Under the pieces are notes generated by a model that was given only the letters and a program-made list of their open reading frames with translations, ran no database searches and was not told the origin of the DNA. A stretch of 64,000 bases of DNA, taken from the NCBI GenBank assembly GCA_001599715.1, contig BCHU01000008.1, positions 496,001 to 560,000 on the forward strand, in the 5' to 3' direction. Within the stretch, counting starts at the first letter, position 1. Every line of letters begins with the position of its first letter. The position numbers and the translations under genes are program-made. Positions 23,589-33,128 of the stretch are shown piece by piece. The DNA is from Phaeotremella fagi. Its lineage: Eukaryota > Basidiomycota > Tremellomycetes > Tremellales > Phaeotremellaceae.

Positions 23589-24103
23589 TCATCGTCCTTC
23601 TATTAATGGGATGTCCTGCGTTTCTTCTATAACAGGATGAACCTGTTCTTCAACAGTTGACCTATCTTCTAAACTTCTCTTGAGTAAATGCAATTCTTTG
23701 AATAGTTTCGATCGAAGTTGTCTACCAAATGGTGTGAAATGTTTCGAAGGTCGTGACAACTAATCAAAACCAATCAATAAAACGAAAAAAATAACCTTGA
23801 ATACCAAAAAGACAAACTTACCAACAATCCCTCAACTCCACCAGCTTTCTCAACATCCTTAATCCGTCTAGTCTGCATCTTAACGCCTCTCATCTCATCT
23901 CTCAACCCAGAAGTCGAACTTTCACCTAAACTGTTATACAGGATTGGCGAATGTAGATCGTATCTCGTAGTGTTGGCTTTCCAAGTTCGTCGAGTTTTGT
24001 GTAGGGATTTGGGAACGTTGTTACCTGTTTTCGTTGATGGTATAGGGAGGATTGGTGGGTTTGTTGCTCGTGTCAAGACTCTTTGGACTAGTGAGGTGGA
24101 CAT
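23589..24103 (-). CDS. Mitochondrial ribosomal protein bL28m
   Basis: Minus-strand exons 24103-23822 and 23759-23589, 150 residues. The N-terminus is basic and Ser/Thr-rich, fitting a mitochondrial presequence (MSTSLVQRVLTRATNPP). The family core NVPKSLHKTRRTWKANT and MQTRRIKDVEKAGGVEGLL matches bL28. It is a large-subunit protein of the mitoribosome. It is divergently paired with the cytosolic uL1 gene across 240 bp. The stop lies 75 bp from the end of the convergent fasciclin gene, so the 3' UTRs probably overlap. Confidence 0.9.
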
Positions 24104-24343
24104 GGTGGTGGGTAGTTGGATTGATAAATGAATTTGTTTGACTTTACTGGTCGAAATGTTGAAATAGGCTTCGAAGACGGAAGCAAATGTAGGTTAGTGT
24201 TGAAATGCCACATCAAGTATTTCAAATTCCATGCATATAACGCCGAGTGAATTCCCGCGAAACCGCTAATAAATTTACCTCCTCCATTGTATCTTGATTC
24301 TCTCTTCTCTATCCAAAAAAAACATCTTCATCAATTCACCAAG
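24104..24343. promoter_or_regulatory. Bidirectional promoter of bL28m and uL1 genes
   Basis: Only 240 bp separate the two start codons, so both ribosomal protein genes must be driven from here. It contains A/T-rich text (CTAATAAATTTACC near 24268) followed by a C/T-rich leader before the uL1 ATG. Confidence 0.6.
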
Positions 24344-25183
24344 ATGTCCAAGCTCCAAGCGTCAAGCGTGCGATCTTCCATTAAAACTATCGTTGCCCAA
24401 TCCTCCCTTGAACACCACAAGGAGGAAGGTGGTAAGAAGAGAAACTTTGTTGAGACCATCGAACTTCAAATCGGTCTCAAAAACTACGACCCACAAAGAG
24501 ACAAGCGTTTCTCTGGTACCATCAAGTTACCTCATGTTCCTCGTCCTCGTATGTCCCTCTGTATCCTTGCTGATGCCATGGATGTCGATCGGTGAGTTGT
24601 TTTGCGTTGTATATTATTTCGACTACAACTGACACCCACTCCAGTGCCAAGCAACTTGATGAAGAACTTCCATTCATGACCGTTGAGGATTTAAAGAAAC
24701 TCAACAAGAACAAGAAGCTCGTCAAGAAACTCGCTCAAAAATACGATGCTTTCCTTGCTTCCGAAGCTTTGATCAAGCAAATTCCTCGGTAAGTCAGGCG
24801 ACCGTTAGCAATTATCATTTCTTTTTAAATTAACCCCAACCTCAGTTTACTCGGTCCAGGTCTTTCAAAGGCTGGTAAATTCCCAACCCCAGTTTCACAC
24901 TCTGAAGATCTCGGTCGTAAAGTCAACGAAGTTCGTTCAACCATCAAATTCCAACTTAAGAAAGTTCTTTGTCTCGGTGTCGCCATCGGTCACATTAACA
25001 TGGAAGAGGATGCTATCGTCGCCAACACCATGTTGTCCATCAACTTCTTGATCTCTTTGTTGAAGAAACAAGTAAGTCTACGTGTTCATAATCAAGAAGT
25101 TTTTACTAACTTCGGTTTAGTGGCAAAACATCCAATCTCTTCACATCAAGAGTACCATGGGTAAACCCCAACGTCTCTTCTAA
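24344..25183 (+). CDS. RPL1: 60S ribosomal protein uL1 (L10a / Rpl1)
   Basis: Exons 24344-24591, 24645-24788, 24846-25071, 25121-25183; 226 residues, close to the usual 217. Family motifs are [47 protein letters not shown], and the C-terminal [12 protein letters not shown]. It forms the L1 stalk at the E site of the cytosolic ribosome. Splice phases are consistent at all three introns. The ATG follows a pyrimidine-rich leader, typical of highly expressed ribosomal protein genes. Confidence 0.96.
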
Positions 25184-25860
25184 ATATCGTTTCAACTTCC
25201 CAATTCCATTTCTAAATCCATATCCATCTTCTATCGACCTGATTCAAATTCAATAAAATTCAATTTTATCAATATAAAAACGACATCAATACAAATTTCA
25301 CGACCAATTTTCAACGGACGCACAGCAAAAAAAGAGCCGTCGCACGCTTACACCCAAGTCTTGTCTGAGCTCTTTATTGAGTGATCGGAGACCGAGGGGA
25401 GCTGTGATACGTTGGAGTTTGGAAGTTTATTTGGAAGGGTTTTGTTTTTCGGTTTATGCTCTTTTGTTTTTCTTTGGATTGGGGTTCTGATATTGGGTGC
25501 AGTGGATTGGGGTGGGATTGTAGTTGATTGATTCATGGATGCATGACGCTTTTCAAACTTGGAGCGAGTGCTTTTCTCCTGGTAGCCTTGAACCGTAGAG
25601 CATTTCAATCTGACTGAGGTGGCAAAACCACATCCCTCTGAGTGTGATTGTTTATCACGAGTCTGTAAAGCAATTTCAATCGAAAAGACACTTCTCGTTT
25701 GACGTGCTCGGCTTCGAGATGGGACTTGTATCGACACCAATGACAACAATGAGAATATTCCTCCACCAAACATATTCATCCCCTTTGACATATCTACATA
25801 CAAACTACGCCAGAATTTCCTAATTTTCAAACTCCACACCTCCTTCAGTTTGACTACCTC
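25184..25860. other. Convergent intergenic region with one long minus-strand frame
   Basis: 3' flanks of uL1 (plus) and of the first array gene (minus). It holds the doubtful 147-residue frame listed separately and A/T-rich 3' UTR sequence near 25240-25300. Confidence 0.55.
25348..25791 (-). CDS. Doubtful orphan ORF downstream of array gene A
   Basis: An uninterrupted minus-strand frame from the ATG at 25791 encodes 147 residues, with a hydrophobic start (MSKGMNMFGGGIFSLLSLVS) and a Ser/Thr/Pro/Lys-rich remainder. No family is recognised, and no splice structure or paralogue supports it. It could be a real small secreted protein or just the 3' UTR of the gene ending at 25861. Confidence 0.25.
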   Translation of the reverse strand: MSKGMNMFGGGIFSLLSLVSIQVPSRSRARQTRSVFSIEIALQTRDKQSHSEGCGFATSVRLKCSTVQGYQEKSTRSKFEKRHASMNQSTTIPPQSTAPNIRTPIQRKTKEHKPKNKTLPNKLPNSNVSQLPSVSDHSIKSSDKTWV

Positions 25861-26475
25861 TTATTGATCAAGCCATTTACGGGCTTCGGAGAGACAGTAC
25901 TCCCTACAACAATCATTAGCTGCTGTACAGGTGGAGCAAAGAAAGAAAACTAACTTGACTTTAGGTTGTATAGCCTCCCACCAGTCGGATGGGTTTTCGG
26001 CGTTTTCCCGATCCATGTACCCGCCCTCCGCCAAAACAGCATAAGAGCAATTTCCTGCTTGTACCTTGGCACCCAATTCACTGTCGTATGGGTATCTCTT
26101 ATAATCATCAGCTGAATAGCAACGAATGTACGATTCAGTGGCCGACTTGCGATAACCGTCCATCTCCTTACTTAAATCGCTTTCTTGATCGTCTTTGAAG
26201 GCTGATCTGATGGCGTTGGTAGCAATTTTAAGGGGTAGTAGAGTTTGTATTGTTGAAATTGTATGGTTGAAGATGAGGGTGTAGTCTTTGAAAACTTTCG
26301 CGTCTTCTTCTGAAATGTTGAGAGCTGATCTGTTCTCCCAGATACAGTTGAGAGAGTCTCTATGCTCAGTCTGAGCTTGTTCGAAAACCTTTGTGCATGA
26401 TCAATCAGTGATTTGTGGCATCAAAGATGAATGATGAAAACTTACGGATTTGACTTTTGTAGCTTTATCAGACAT
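25861..26475 (-). CDS. Orphan tandem-array family, copy A
   Basis: Minus-strand exons 26475-26446, 26388-25955, 25903-25861; 168 residues. It shares with copies B-E the N-terminal block (VFEQAQTEHRDSLNCIW), a centre SATESYIRCYS preceded by MDGY, and the C-terminal EYCLSEARKW in a tiny third exon. Intron positions and phases (0, then 2) match the other copies. The second intron (51 nt, GTTAGT...GTAG) has no stop, so the unspliced frame also runs to the same stop. I recognise no domain; it looks soluble and helical, without signal peptide or membrane segment. About 110 bp upstream of the ATG resembles the region upstream of copy E. Function unknown. Confidence 0.7.
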
Positions 26476-26942
26476 CTTTCGTTCAGAGTTGAATCAAATT
26501 GATTGAATTCGATATTTCTCGGAAGAAAGTGGGGAAGAAGACGAGAGGGGAAAATACCTTGGGTGTTATATGATAGAAATAAAATAATTTGTCTTCCGAT
26601 CTGGTGAAAGGTTGACAATTTGAGTCGTTTAAATGAAACAATCTAAGATATAAAGGATCTTGATGTATAAAAAGTGGTTATGCCGATACATATTTTTATT
26701 AAATCTGATCGGTCACATCGTTTACTTGACTTCGTGCTTGCAGAGGCGCAAACAACCTTGCTCTCTAGGAAGTCAGCTGTATGCAATGACCATGTACAGT
26801 ATGATACTAGAAAAAATCCATCCAAACACAGAACACATTTCACAAGAGACTACAATAAATATGGGAGCAAAGTTTTAACCCTTTCAACCTCCGATCCGAA
26901 CCTCCTTTGATCAACTATCTGGACACATCCTACTGTACATCA
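26476..26942. other. Intergenic region between array copies A and B
   Basis: Promoter of copy A and 3' flank of copy B. The segment at about 26517-26610 (GAAAGTGGGGAAGAAG ... CCTTGGGTGTTATAT) recurs upstream of copy E. No exon seen. Confidence 0.6.
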
Positions 26943-27580
26943 TTATTCTTCGAGCCATCGTTCAGCTTCAGCCTGAGTGTATTCGCTACGATGCAAAGGT
27001 TATCAGTTCTCCCCGGAGTACTCTTTCAGTGGTGATGACTTACTTTATCTCCTTCCTTTCTGCTGGCCAGATTTTCGTTCTGTAATCATAGGACTCACGG
27101 TCGCTAGGTATGAACTCGCTGCGACCTTCATTATAGACTCTGCTTGCTACTTGATTGATTATCCCCTGCAATCCTCTTCGACTTCTAAACTCCGGCCATT
27201 CCATGCACAGATAAGTGATGTAGCATGTAATAAAAGAGTGCCTAGCTGATGCCATCAAACCCTTCATCTCGTTTTCTGTGGCTAAATCTTCGAAACCTCT
27301 GTACTCGATTGCATTAGCAGCGATTCTTAAGGGTAACATCGTCTCCTTAGTTGATACACCCGGCTTGAACTCAAGTGTGTAGTCTAGGAGACAGTATGCT
27401 TCTAAGCTGTCTGCAAATGGCAGGCCGAGACAAGACTTTTTGCTGAAAATGGAATTGAGAGCAGCTCTATATTCTGTTTGAGCCTGAGTGAATGCCTGCA
27501 AGGATTGGCGTTAGTCACGTTCTTTTGGAGAGTAGAAACAAACAACTCACTTTCTGGAGCTCGCTGCTTGTATCAGACAT
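26943..27580 (-). CDS. Orphan tandem-array family, copy B
   Basis: Minus-strand exons 27580-27551, 27495-27044, 26985-26943; 174 residues. Exon 1 encodes MSDTSSELQK, comparable to MSDKATKVKS in copy A. Exon 2 starts AFTQAQTEYRAALNSIF and contains SARHSFITCY; exon 3 gives EYTQAEAERWLEE. Exon 3 is 43 nt, the same as in copy A. Without the third exon the frame would run into a stop just after the donor at 27043. No domain is recognised. The family resemblance and shared splice phases are the main support. Confidence 0.72.
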
Positions 27581-27945
27581 TTCTGAAGATTGAGAGTATT
27601 GAGAAAGAATACAATATCCATGATGCACCGACTATACTTTAAATGTCTCTGATTGAATTTACGGCCTTCCACTCTGCAGAAAGGATCTCAAATTGCGTCA
27701 TTTCGTGGAGACGGGGTTTGAAAAAGGCTTGTTTCGTTCGCAATCGCCACCCTCTCAGTGTGTGAGGTTGGCAAGACATTCAAAATAGACAGATGAAAAT
27801 TGCATCAAATATCTACATCCCGGACACGCATATGCTTTTCGACTATGACTACTCTGATTACGATTTTCCACATTTTCCACGCAGATCACCCTTGACACCT
27901 TGACACATATAACCTAATACTGTATCTTGGATGGTACCATATTGA
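27581..27945. other. Intergenic region between array copies B and C
   Basis: About 365 bp with no recognised gene; promoter of copy B and 3' flank of copy C. Confidence 0.6.
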
Positions 27946-28607
27946 TCATTCGTTCTCTGAAGCCCATGAGTTCGCAACTAAGCGGGAGTACCTGACATAG
28001 TTCTCTTTAGCTGATTATAACAGTTTAGAAGCTGGTAATAGAAGACTCACTCATAGAGAGCCCATATATCTAGACTCACCTCTGCTTCGGGATACAACTT
28101 TTGTAGTCTAGCATTCGACATGACTGTACACCCGCCACAGGAGGTTACATCTCTTGCGATTTCCCACGATATCATGCTCGCTCTTCCTCTATCACTGAAT
28201 TCTGAACGAAGTCTGAGGTCAGCAGTTCTGCACCTGATATAAGCTCTCGTCGCCGATATGAGATAACCCTCCATTTCTTGTTTAAAGACATCAGAATCTT
28301 CGATAGCCTTGAAGGTTGAAAAGAAAGCTTTGGTGGCGATTTTGAGTGGTTGCAAACCGCATTTATCATATTCACCAGTGAATTTGAGATCGAAATCTTT
28401 GAGAACACTCAGATCGTACCTTTTTCTATTAAAGTTGAGAGAATCTTTGTTTGCGAAAATAGAGTTGAGAGAATTTTTGAATTCGGCTTGTGAAGTGGTG
28501 AATTCCTAGGGTAGGGCGTCAACTTGGGATTACGATGAGGCAAGTGTGGCACTTACTTGTTGGAGCTCAGCAAGGAAGTTTGCATCCTGCAGTTCTTGGT
28601 CTACCAT
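27946..28607 (-). CDS. Orphan tandem-array family, copy C
   Basis: Minus-strand exons 28607-28557, 28505-28051, 27991-27946; 183 residues. It starts MVDQELQDANFLAELQQ, then EFTTSQAEFKNSLNSIF, LKIATKAFFSTF, MEGYLISATRAYIRC, and ends with EYSRLVANSWASENE. The third exon was located by the family rule: a phase 2 intron followed by a Tyr-to-Trp spacing of eight residues. If that intron is not spliced, the protein stops 17 codons after GCAGAG, at 28047. This copy has a CGGC-type cysteine cluster (TSCGGCTV) not obvious in the others. Function unknown. Confidence 0.68.
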
Positions 28608-29228
28608 GTCGTGTCTTGGAATTGGTGGCAGTATTAACGATGTTGGGGAGGTTTTTTGAGTACTGTTTGAAGATAGGATTGAATGATCATAACTCTTTGG
28701 AAATAGTTGGGAACTTCATACATTGCCTTGTGTGTTGATGAAAGGATAACACATTCTGTTACTCAACGTTGGATGTTTCGCCTGAAAGGGTGACAAGTTC
28801 GTTCTCCGATGTCGAATGTACCGTCTGAAAGGATATGTGTGGGCAATTACATTGATCTAGTTGGTCCAACATTTGGCTGACAGAAAGGGTAGCTTTGTAA
28901 CGAAGTATTCAGCAGTCGTAATGAGAGGTGTTTACTTCTCGTGCTGCTGCAGGACCGCAGGTCTATACACCAGCTGGCACAAGATACCGCGCAATAAAAG
29001 GCTAAGCATCTCTTTTAGAGCATCTGTATGACACTTTTACTCATATTGTCACCACACTGTATGTATTCTGCCATCTTCTAGTCTATACTATAAAATAATG
29101 ATTACGAGTGAATCTAGATCTGCAACCGCAACCTGCAGTCAATCGGTGCATCAAATTCGGACATTATCAATACTACAACGCTAACAGAGACCTCCGCAGA
29201 AATAACCACCTATTCGCCTCTCATCGAA
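28608..29228. other. Intergenic region between array copies C and D
   Basis: About 620 bp. Two related statements of text (ACGTTGGATGTTTCGCC near 28765 and GATGTCGAATGTACCG near 28809) hint at a degenerate local repeat, both followed by TGAAAGG. No exon supported. Confidence 0.5.
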
Positions 29229-29889
29229 CTATTGTACTGGAAGCCATTTCATGGCTTCGGTTGCTGTATAGCTCCTACGGTACGTTAAAATAAACATCCT
29301 TATCATGAAGGATCCACTTACGCAATTTCGGATTCTTTCGTGTCCCATAACGCTTGGATTCTTTCACCTTCTTCCTCCGTGATGATGTGGCGAAATCCTG
29401 CCAAATTGACTTTCCCCATGTCCGTTCGGAATGGACGAAGACAAAACTTCATCAACGACTCAGCCAACTCAACATCAATTTTCTTTACCTCCCTTTTCAA
29501 TGACATCAATTTGTTGCTGACGTAACATCTGATGTAAGATTCTGTCGCAGTTTGGATATAACCCCTAATTTCTTCCTCGTCTTCATTGGTATCAATGAGG
29601 CTATTCTTCGGAAAAGCGTGTTCGGTATAGATGATGGCGGCCTGTAGAGCAACCATTGATTCGGCGACAGATAATGAGAAATGAACATCATGATCTTTGA
29701 GATACAAGAGAGGATTCCCAGTTATATTGAGCGTACTCTTGTGCTCCAAGATAGAGTTGAGAGCGGCTTTGTGTTCTTTCTGGAAGTTGTTGAACATCTT
29801 ACAGAATGTTAGTCACATGTCAAAACATTGAAATTCCATGTCCTTACAGATTGGAGTTGTTCGTTTCGTTCGCTCAAGTCTTTCCACAT
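29229..29889 (-). CDS. Orphan tandem-array family, copy D
   Basis: Minus-strand exons 29889-29848, 29797-29322, 29274-29229; 187 residues, the longest intact copy. Exon 1 encodes MWKDLSERNEQLQS; exon 2 begins MFNNFQKEHKAALNSIL and includes GYIQTATESYIRCYV; exon 3 gives SYTATEAMKWLPVQ. Splice phases (0, 2) and the Y-x4-A-x2-W ending match the other copies. Central residues diverge strongly, with more charged residues before the third exon. No domain is recognised. The upstream sequence shares GGTGGGGAAGAAG with copies A and E. Confidence 0.72.
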
Positions 29890-31130
29890 TTTTCAGAAAT
29901 AAAGTGAAGTATTATGAATTTCAATTTCTTGGAAAATGAGGTGGGGAAGAAGAAGAAACCACTCGAAGGGGTGTTTCTTATGTGACTGTTGGAGTTGCCA
30001 CTGCCTTCCAAGCGATACAATGGAGCTGTAATGATTTATTTTTTAAAAAGAAAAGTCAGATAAGAAAAGAACAAAGTTATTTGACCGATGCAAAAGGGAA
30101 CTTGTGGAGTGAAATAAAAAAAACCCTTACAAGCTTATCGAAGGCTCTTCTTTTATTGGCGAAGGCGCTTCTTTTATCGGACTCGAGTGCCTTGTTAAAC
30201 ACGACGAGCCTGACTCAATCTGACTTAAACTGTATGGTCATTCTACGATCACGTACATACATGCTGTATGAGGTATCGCATGTAATTTCGAATGCCGTTA
30301 AGATGTCTTTTTCGGATGGGAGAGGAAAGGATCTTCCAATATTCCCTCTCAGAGTAAAAACGTTCACAAAGGATGATTCTCGGACGTAAAAATGGCGTGA
30401 GAAACTCCTGTCTTTGAAAAGAGCATGAATAATGAGTGCCACAAGTAATCTTTCACCAGCTTTGCGACTTCTTCGGTGGTAAAATATCACACGTTCTTGT
30501 TATCGAAGCCCTTTTTGGCATTTCTCTTTCCTTCTGTCTAACGAGAACTCCAAGTGATACGCTGAACTAAGAGGAGACACGGATAGAAGGATATTCTTAG
30601 GTGTATGGTTGGTGTTGTTAATTCAAGTTTAGTGGCGGAGCCCCCGACTTGTATTTGAGGTTGCGGCAAATCGCCCTAGCTGCGTTTGGCTGTAGGCCAT
30701 GCTCCTCCCTCACTTATGCAACCGGGAAGAGTCTTCATAATTGAATCGAGTGCATCTGTCATGATGGCATTTGATGGTCGTTCAATCTATAGAAATGAGA
30801 CGATAAATCGGAATCGACAATACAGTACTTTGCACATTTCTTTGACTTTGTGGCGATATTTATCTTGTGAGTCAAAGTACTGTAAGCAAGAATTCTTCGA
30901 CAAAGTGCTTGACATACGATACAATCTCTCCCAATCCCAAGAATATCATAAGCTTCACACAATTTTCGAACATACTGAAGAGACTGCAGTTTGAGTCTAT
31001 CGACTTACTGCAAGAATGGAATCTCTAATCACAAAACAGCATTGATCATAATGCCTACTGTACAGTACGAGTACACCTAATATTTGCATCTCCTCCCGCA
31101 TACTGTATATATTTTTCAATGACGTATCTT
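29890..31130. other. Intergenic region between array copies D and E
   Basis: About 1.2 kb. The first 100 bp include the GTGGGGAAGAAG motif shared by copies. Around 30125-30185 a short direct repeat occurs (CTTCTTTTATTGGCGAAGG then CGCTTCTTTTATCGGAC). Open frames at 30215-30490 and 30686-30994 have no supporting homology or splice sites. Nothing else seen. Confidence 0.5.
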
Positions 31131-31807
31131 CTATTCATTACTGCTTGACACCGAGGACTCCTCCTTTGTCGAGTTATTTGTGATCCATTTTTCGGCCTCG
31201 GAAAGACAGTATTTGCTGCAATTATTCTCAGCAACCTGTTGTAACTGGTGCGATCATCACTAAACTCACTCTAAGTGTGATTTCCATTCCTCCCATTCTC
31301 GAAACACGATATCTACTCCTTCATCATCGTAGTCCACTTCAGTTGTATCTCCACCATACAGTGAGACAGAACCAGCTAAAGTTTCTGCCTTTCGTTCTGC
31401 ATCACGATAGTTCTCCAACAGGCATTCTCTGTAAGAATTAACTAGAGAGCAATGAATGTAGGCATTGGTGGCGGGATTCAAAATAACCTTCCATCTCCTT
31501 GCTTTTTTCGCTTTCTTGCTTGTATCCGAATGTTGACTTGATGGCTGTAGCAGCGGTTCTGAGTGGTAACAACGTATTGTTAATTGGGATCGTGTCAACA
31601 AATTGGAGGTCGCAGTCTTTGAGATTATTAGCATCCTCCTCGGAGATGTTGAGGAATGATCTTCGATTGTAGATCGAGTTGAGAGCGTTTTTAAACTCAG
31701 TCTGACCTTCCTCGTAGGTCTTTATACATGATCAGCGATGTGGTATCGGGTTAGATGAGGAAACTTACTGAAGTAGTAGACTTGACTCTTTCCAAATCTT
31801 TCCTCAT
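31131..31807 (-). pseudogene. Orphan tandem-array family, copy E, frameshifted
   Basis: Minus-strand exons 31807-31769, 31719-31270, 31215-31131 follow the family layout. Exon 1 encodes MRKDLERVKSTTS; exon 2 begins TYEEGQTEFKNALNSIY and runs to KEMEGYFES. There the frame breaks: compared with copy A one extra base lies within the run near 31464-31472, after which the other frame reads NAYIHCSLVN and reaches a normal phase 2 donor. Exon 2 is 450 nt where the phases require 449, an independent sign of a one-base insertion. Exon 3 encodes KYCLSEAEKW and a longer Ser-rich tail. Translation as it stands would stop soon after the break. A sequencing error cannot be excluded. Confidence 0.65.
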
Positions 31808-33128
31808 ATTCGTAGTACTTAATTAACGAGAAATACGAAAGTGGGGAAGAAGTCGAATGGGGCGGCAAGCCTTGAGTGTTATATCAACATCATAGAGTAG
31901 AAATAAATTCCTTTGCCTTCCAACTCCGACAAAGGTTGGCGAGTCAAACGATTGATGAAACTCCTCAACAGAAAGGATGTTAGAAATACACCTCTCAATC
32001 CATTACGAATAAGACCCTACCTTTTATACTGCCATTGTCTCGGCAATCCATTACCATTGAAAAGAAATGATTTTGCCAAAGAGTGTTATTTACCGTGAAA
32101 GCGAGGATATACGACTGTATTCTTGCTCTGGAAGCAGGGTTGGAATAATAACTTGAACAACTTGCTGTATTAAGAGCTTCCTGGGTCATCTTGGTAAACA
32201 ATTGTAGGCCATAATTATATATGCTTGAATCGAAGTAGAGAAAACAAGTCTTTGCGATATCCAGGAAGGCAAAAAAGTTGAGAAAAGTGGCAGGATTTGT
32301 ATCAATTCTTTCATTTCATATTGTAAACTTGAGTACCCAAGGCTCGCAATCTTAGAATAGCTTGATTGCATGAAGGATTCATCTGCATTTTTTGGTACGT
32401 CCGTCTTTTCTTGCTTACACCACATTTTGCTGTTGTGGCGATGATGGTGAAAATAATCTCAATACTGAACAAGTATGACAGTGGACTAAAGTAGTTCTAG
32501 AATTTTGTTGTCCAAGACGTCACATCGACGTGGACAGTTGGCGCCTAGTCCACCGCTTCTAAGAGCAGATATTCAAGATATGGGAATTTGTTGATAATCA
32601 CTGACTCGAGTGTTCCGTAGCCTAAGTCGGATCTTCCGACTCGTTTTCCCTTGAAGAAAAGCATAAAATCGCGTCAGCTAAAAGTGTGAATACCAATTCC
32701 AAAATCGTGAGAGTTCGACTCGAATGAACTCTATCATTATTGACGAGATTGGTCATACTCATTCCAAATAATATCAGCATAAGCATCATCCATAACGCTC
32801 ACTGAGGCATTACTCTGACCTTGCTCAGCAAGCAGGCACTACGGAGATCGCCATAGATTATAACTTACCGAAGGCAAGGGAAAAGGCTTTCTTCGGATTT
32901 CCTTTTTTTGGACGTTGTATGTCATTTATAAGATTATAAATTACAACTCATGTTCGAGTCGACAACATCCATCCATTACGAATTATATCAACTCAAATAG
33001 AAGTACTCAGACTACCATATATAGCATCTCCGGATCAGAACAAACTTTAATCTTTCCATCTCTTCATCAAGATATTGATTGACTCAATTCACACCATGTA
33101 TCGAGTCGTGTGAATATCCTAATTTACA
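31808..33128. other. Divergent intergenic region, right end of the array
   Basis: About 1.3 kb. Positions 31826-31935 resemble the upstream region of copy A. A minus-strand stretch at about 32100-32425 contains weak echoes of the array family (see rejected items). The last 300 bp are the promoter of the arrestin gene. No exon supported. Confidence 0.5.

Noticed and set aside
30215..30994. Two open frames between array copies D and E.
   Set aside because: They start with non-ATG codons or lack family motifs, codon pattern and splice signals.
32000..32430. Possible sixth copy of the tandem array on the minus strand (LFSTF and TSIQAYIIMAYN recall FFSTF and SATRAYIRC).
   Set aside because: Spacing between the two echoes is wrong, the N-terminal LN.I block and the Y..A..W ending are missing, and no splice sites fit. 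At most a remnant.
32640..32730. tRNA-like B-box text (GAGTTCGACTCGAATG).
   Set aside because: No matching A box or foldable cloverleaf at the right distance.
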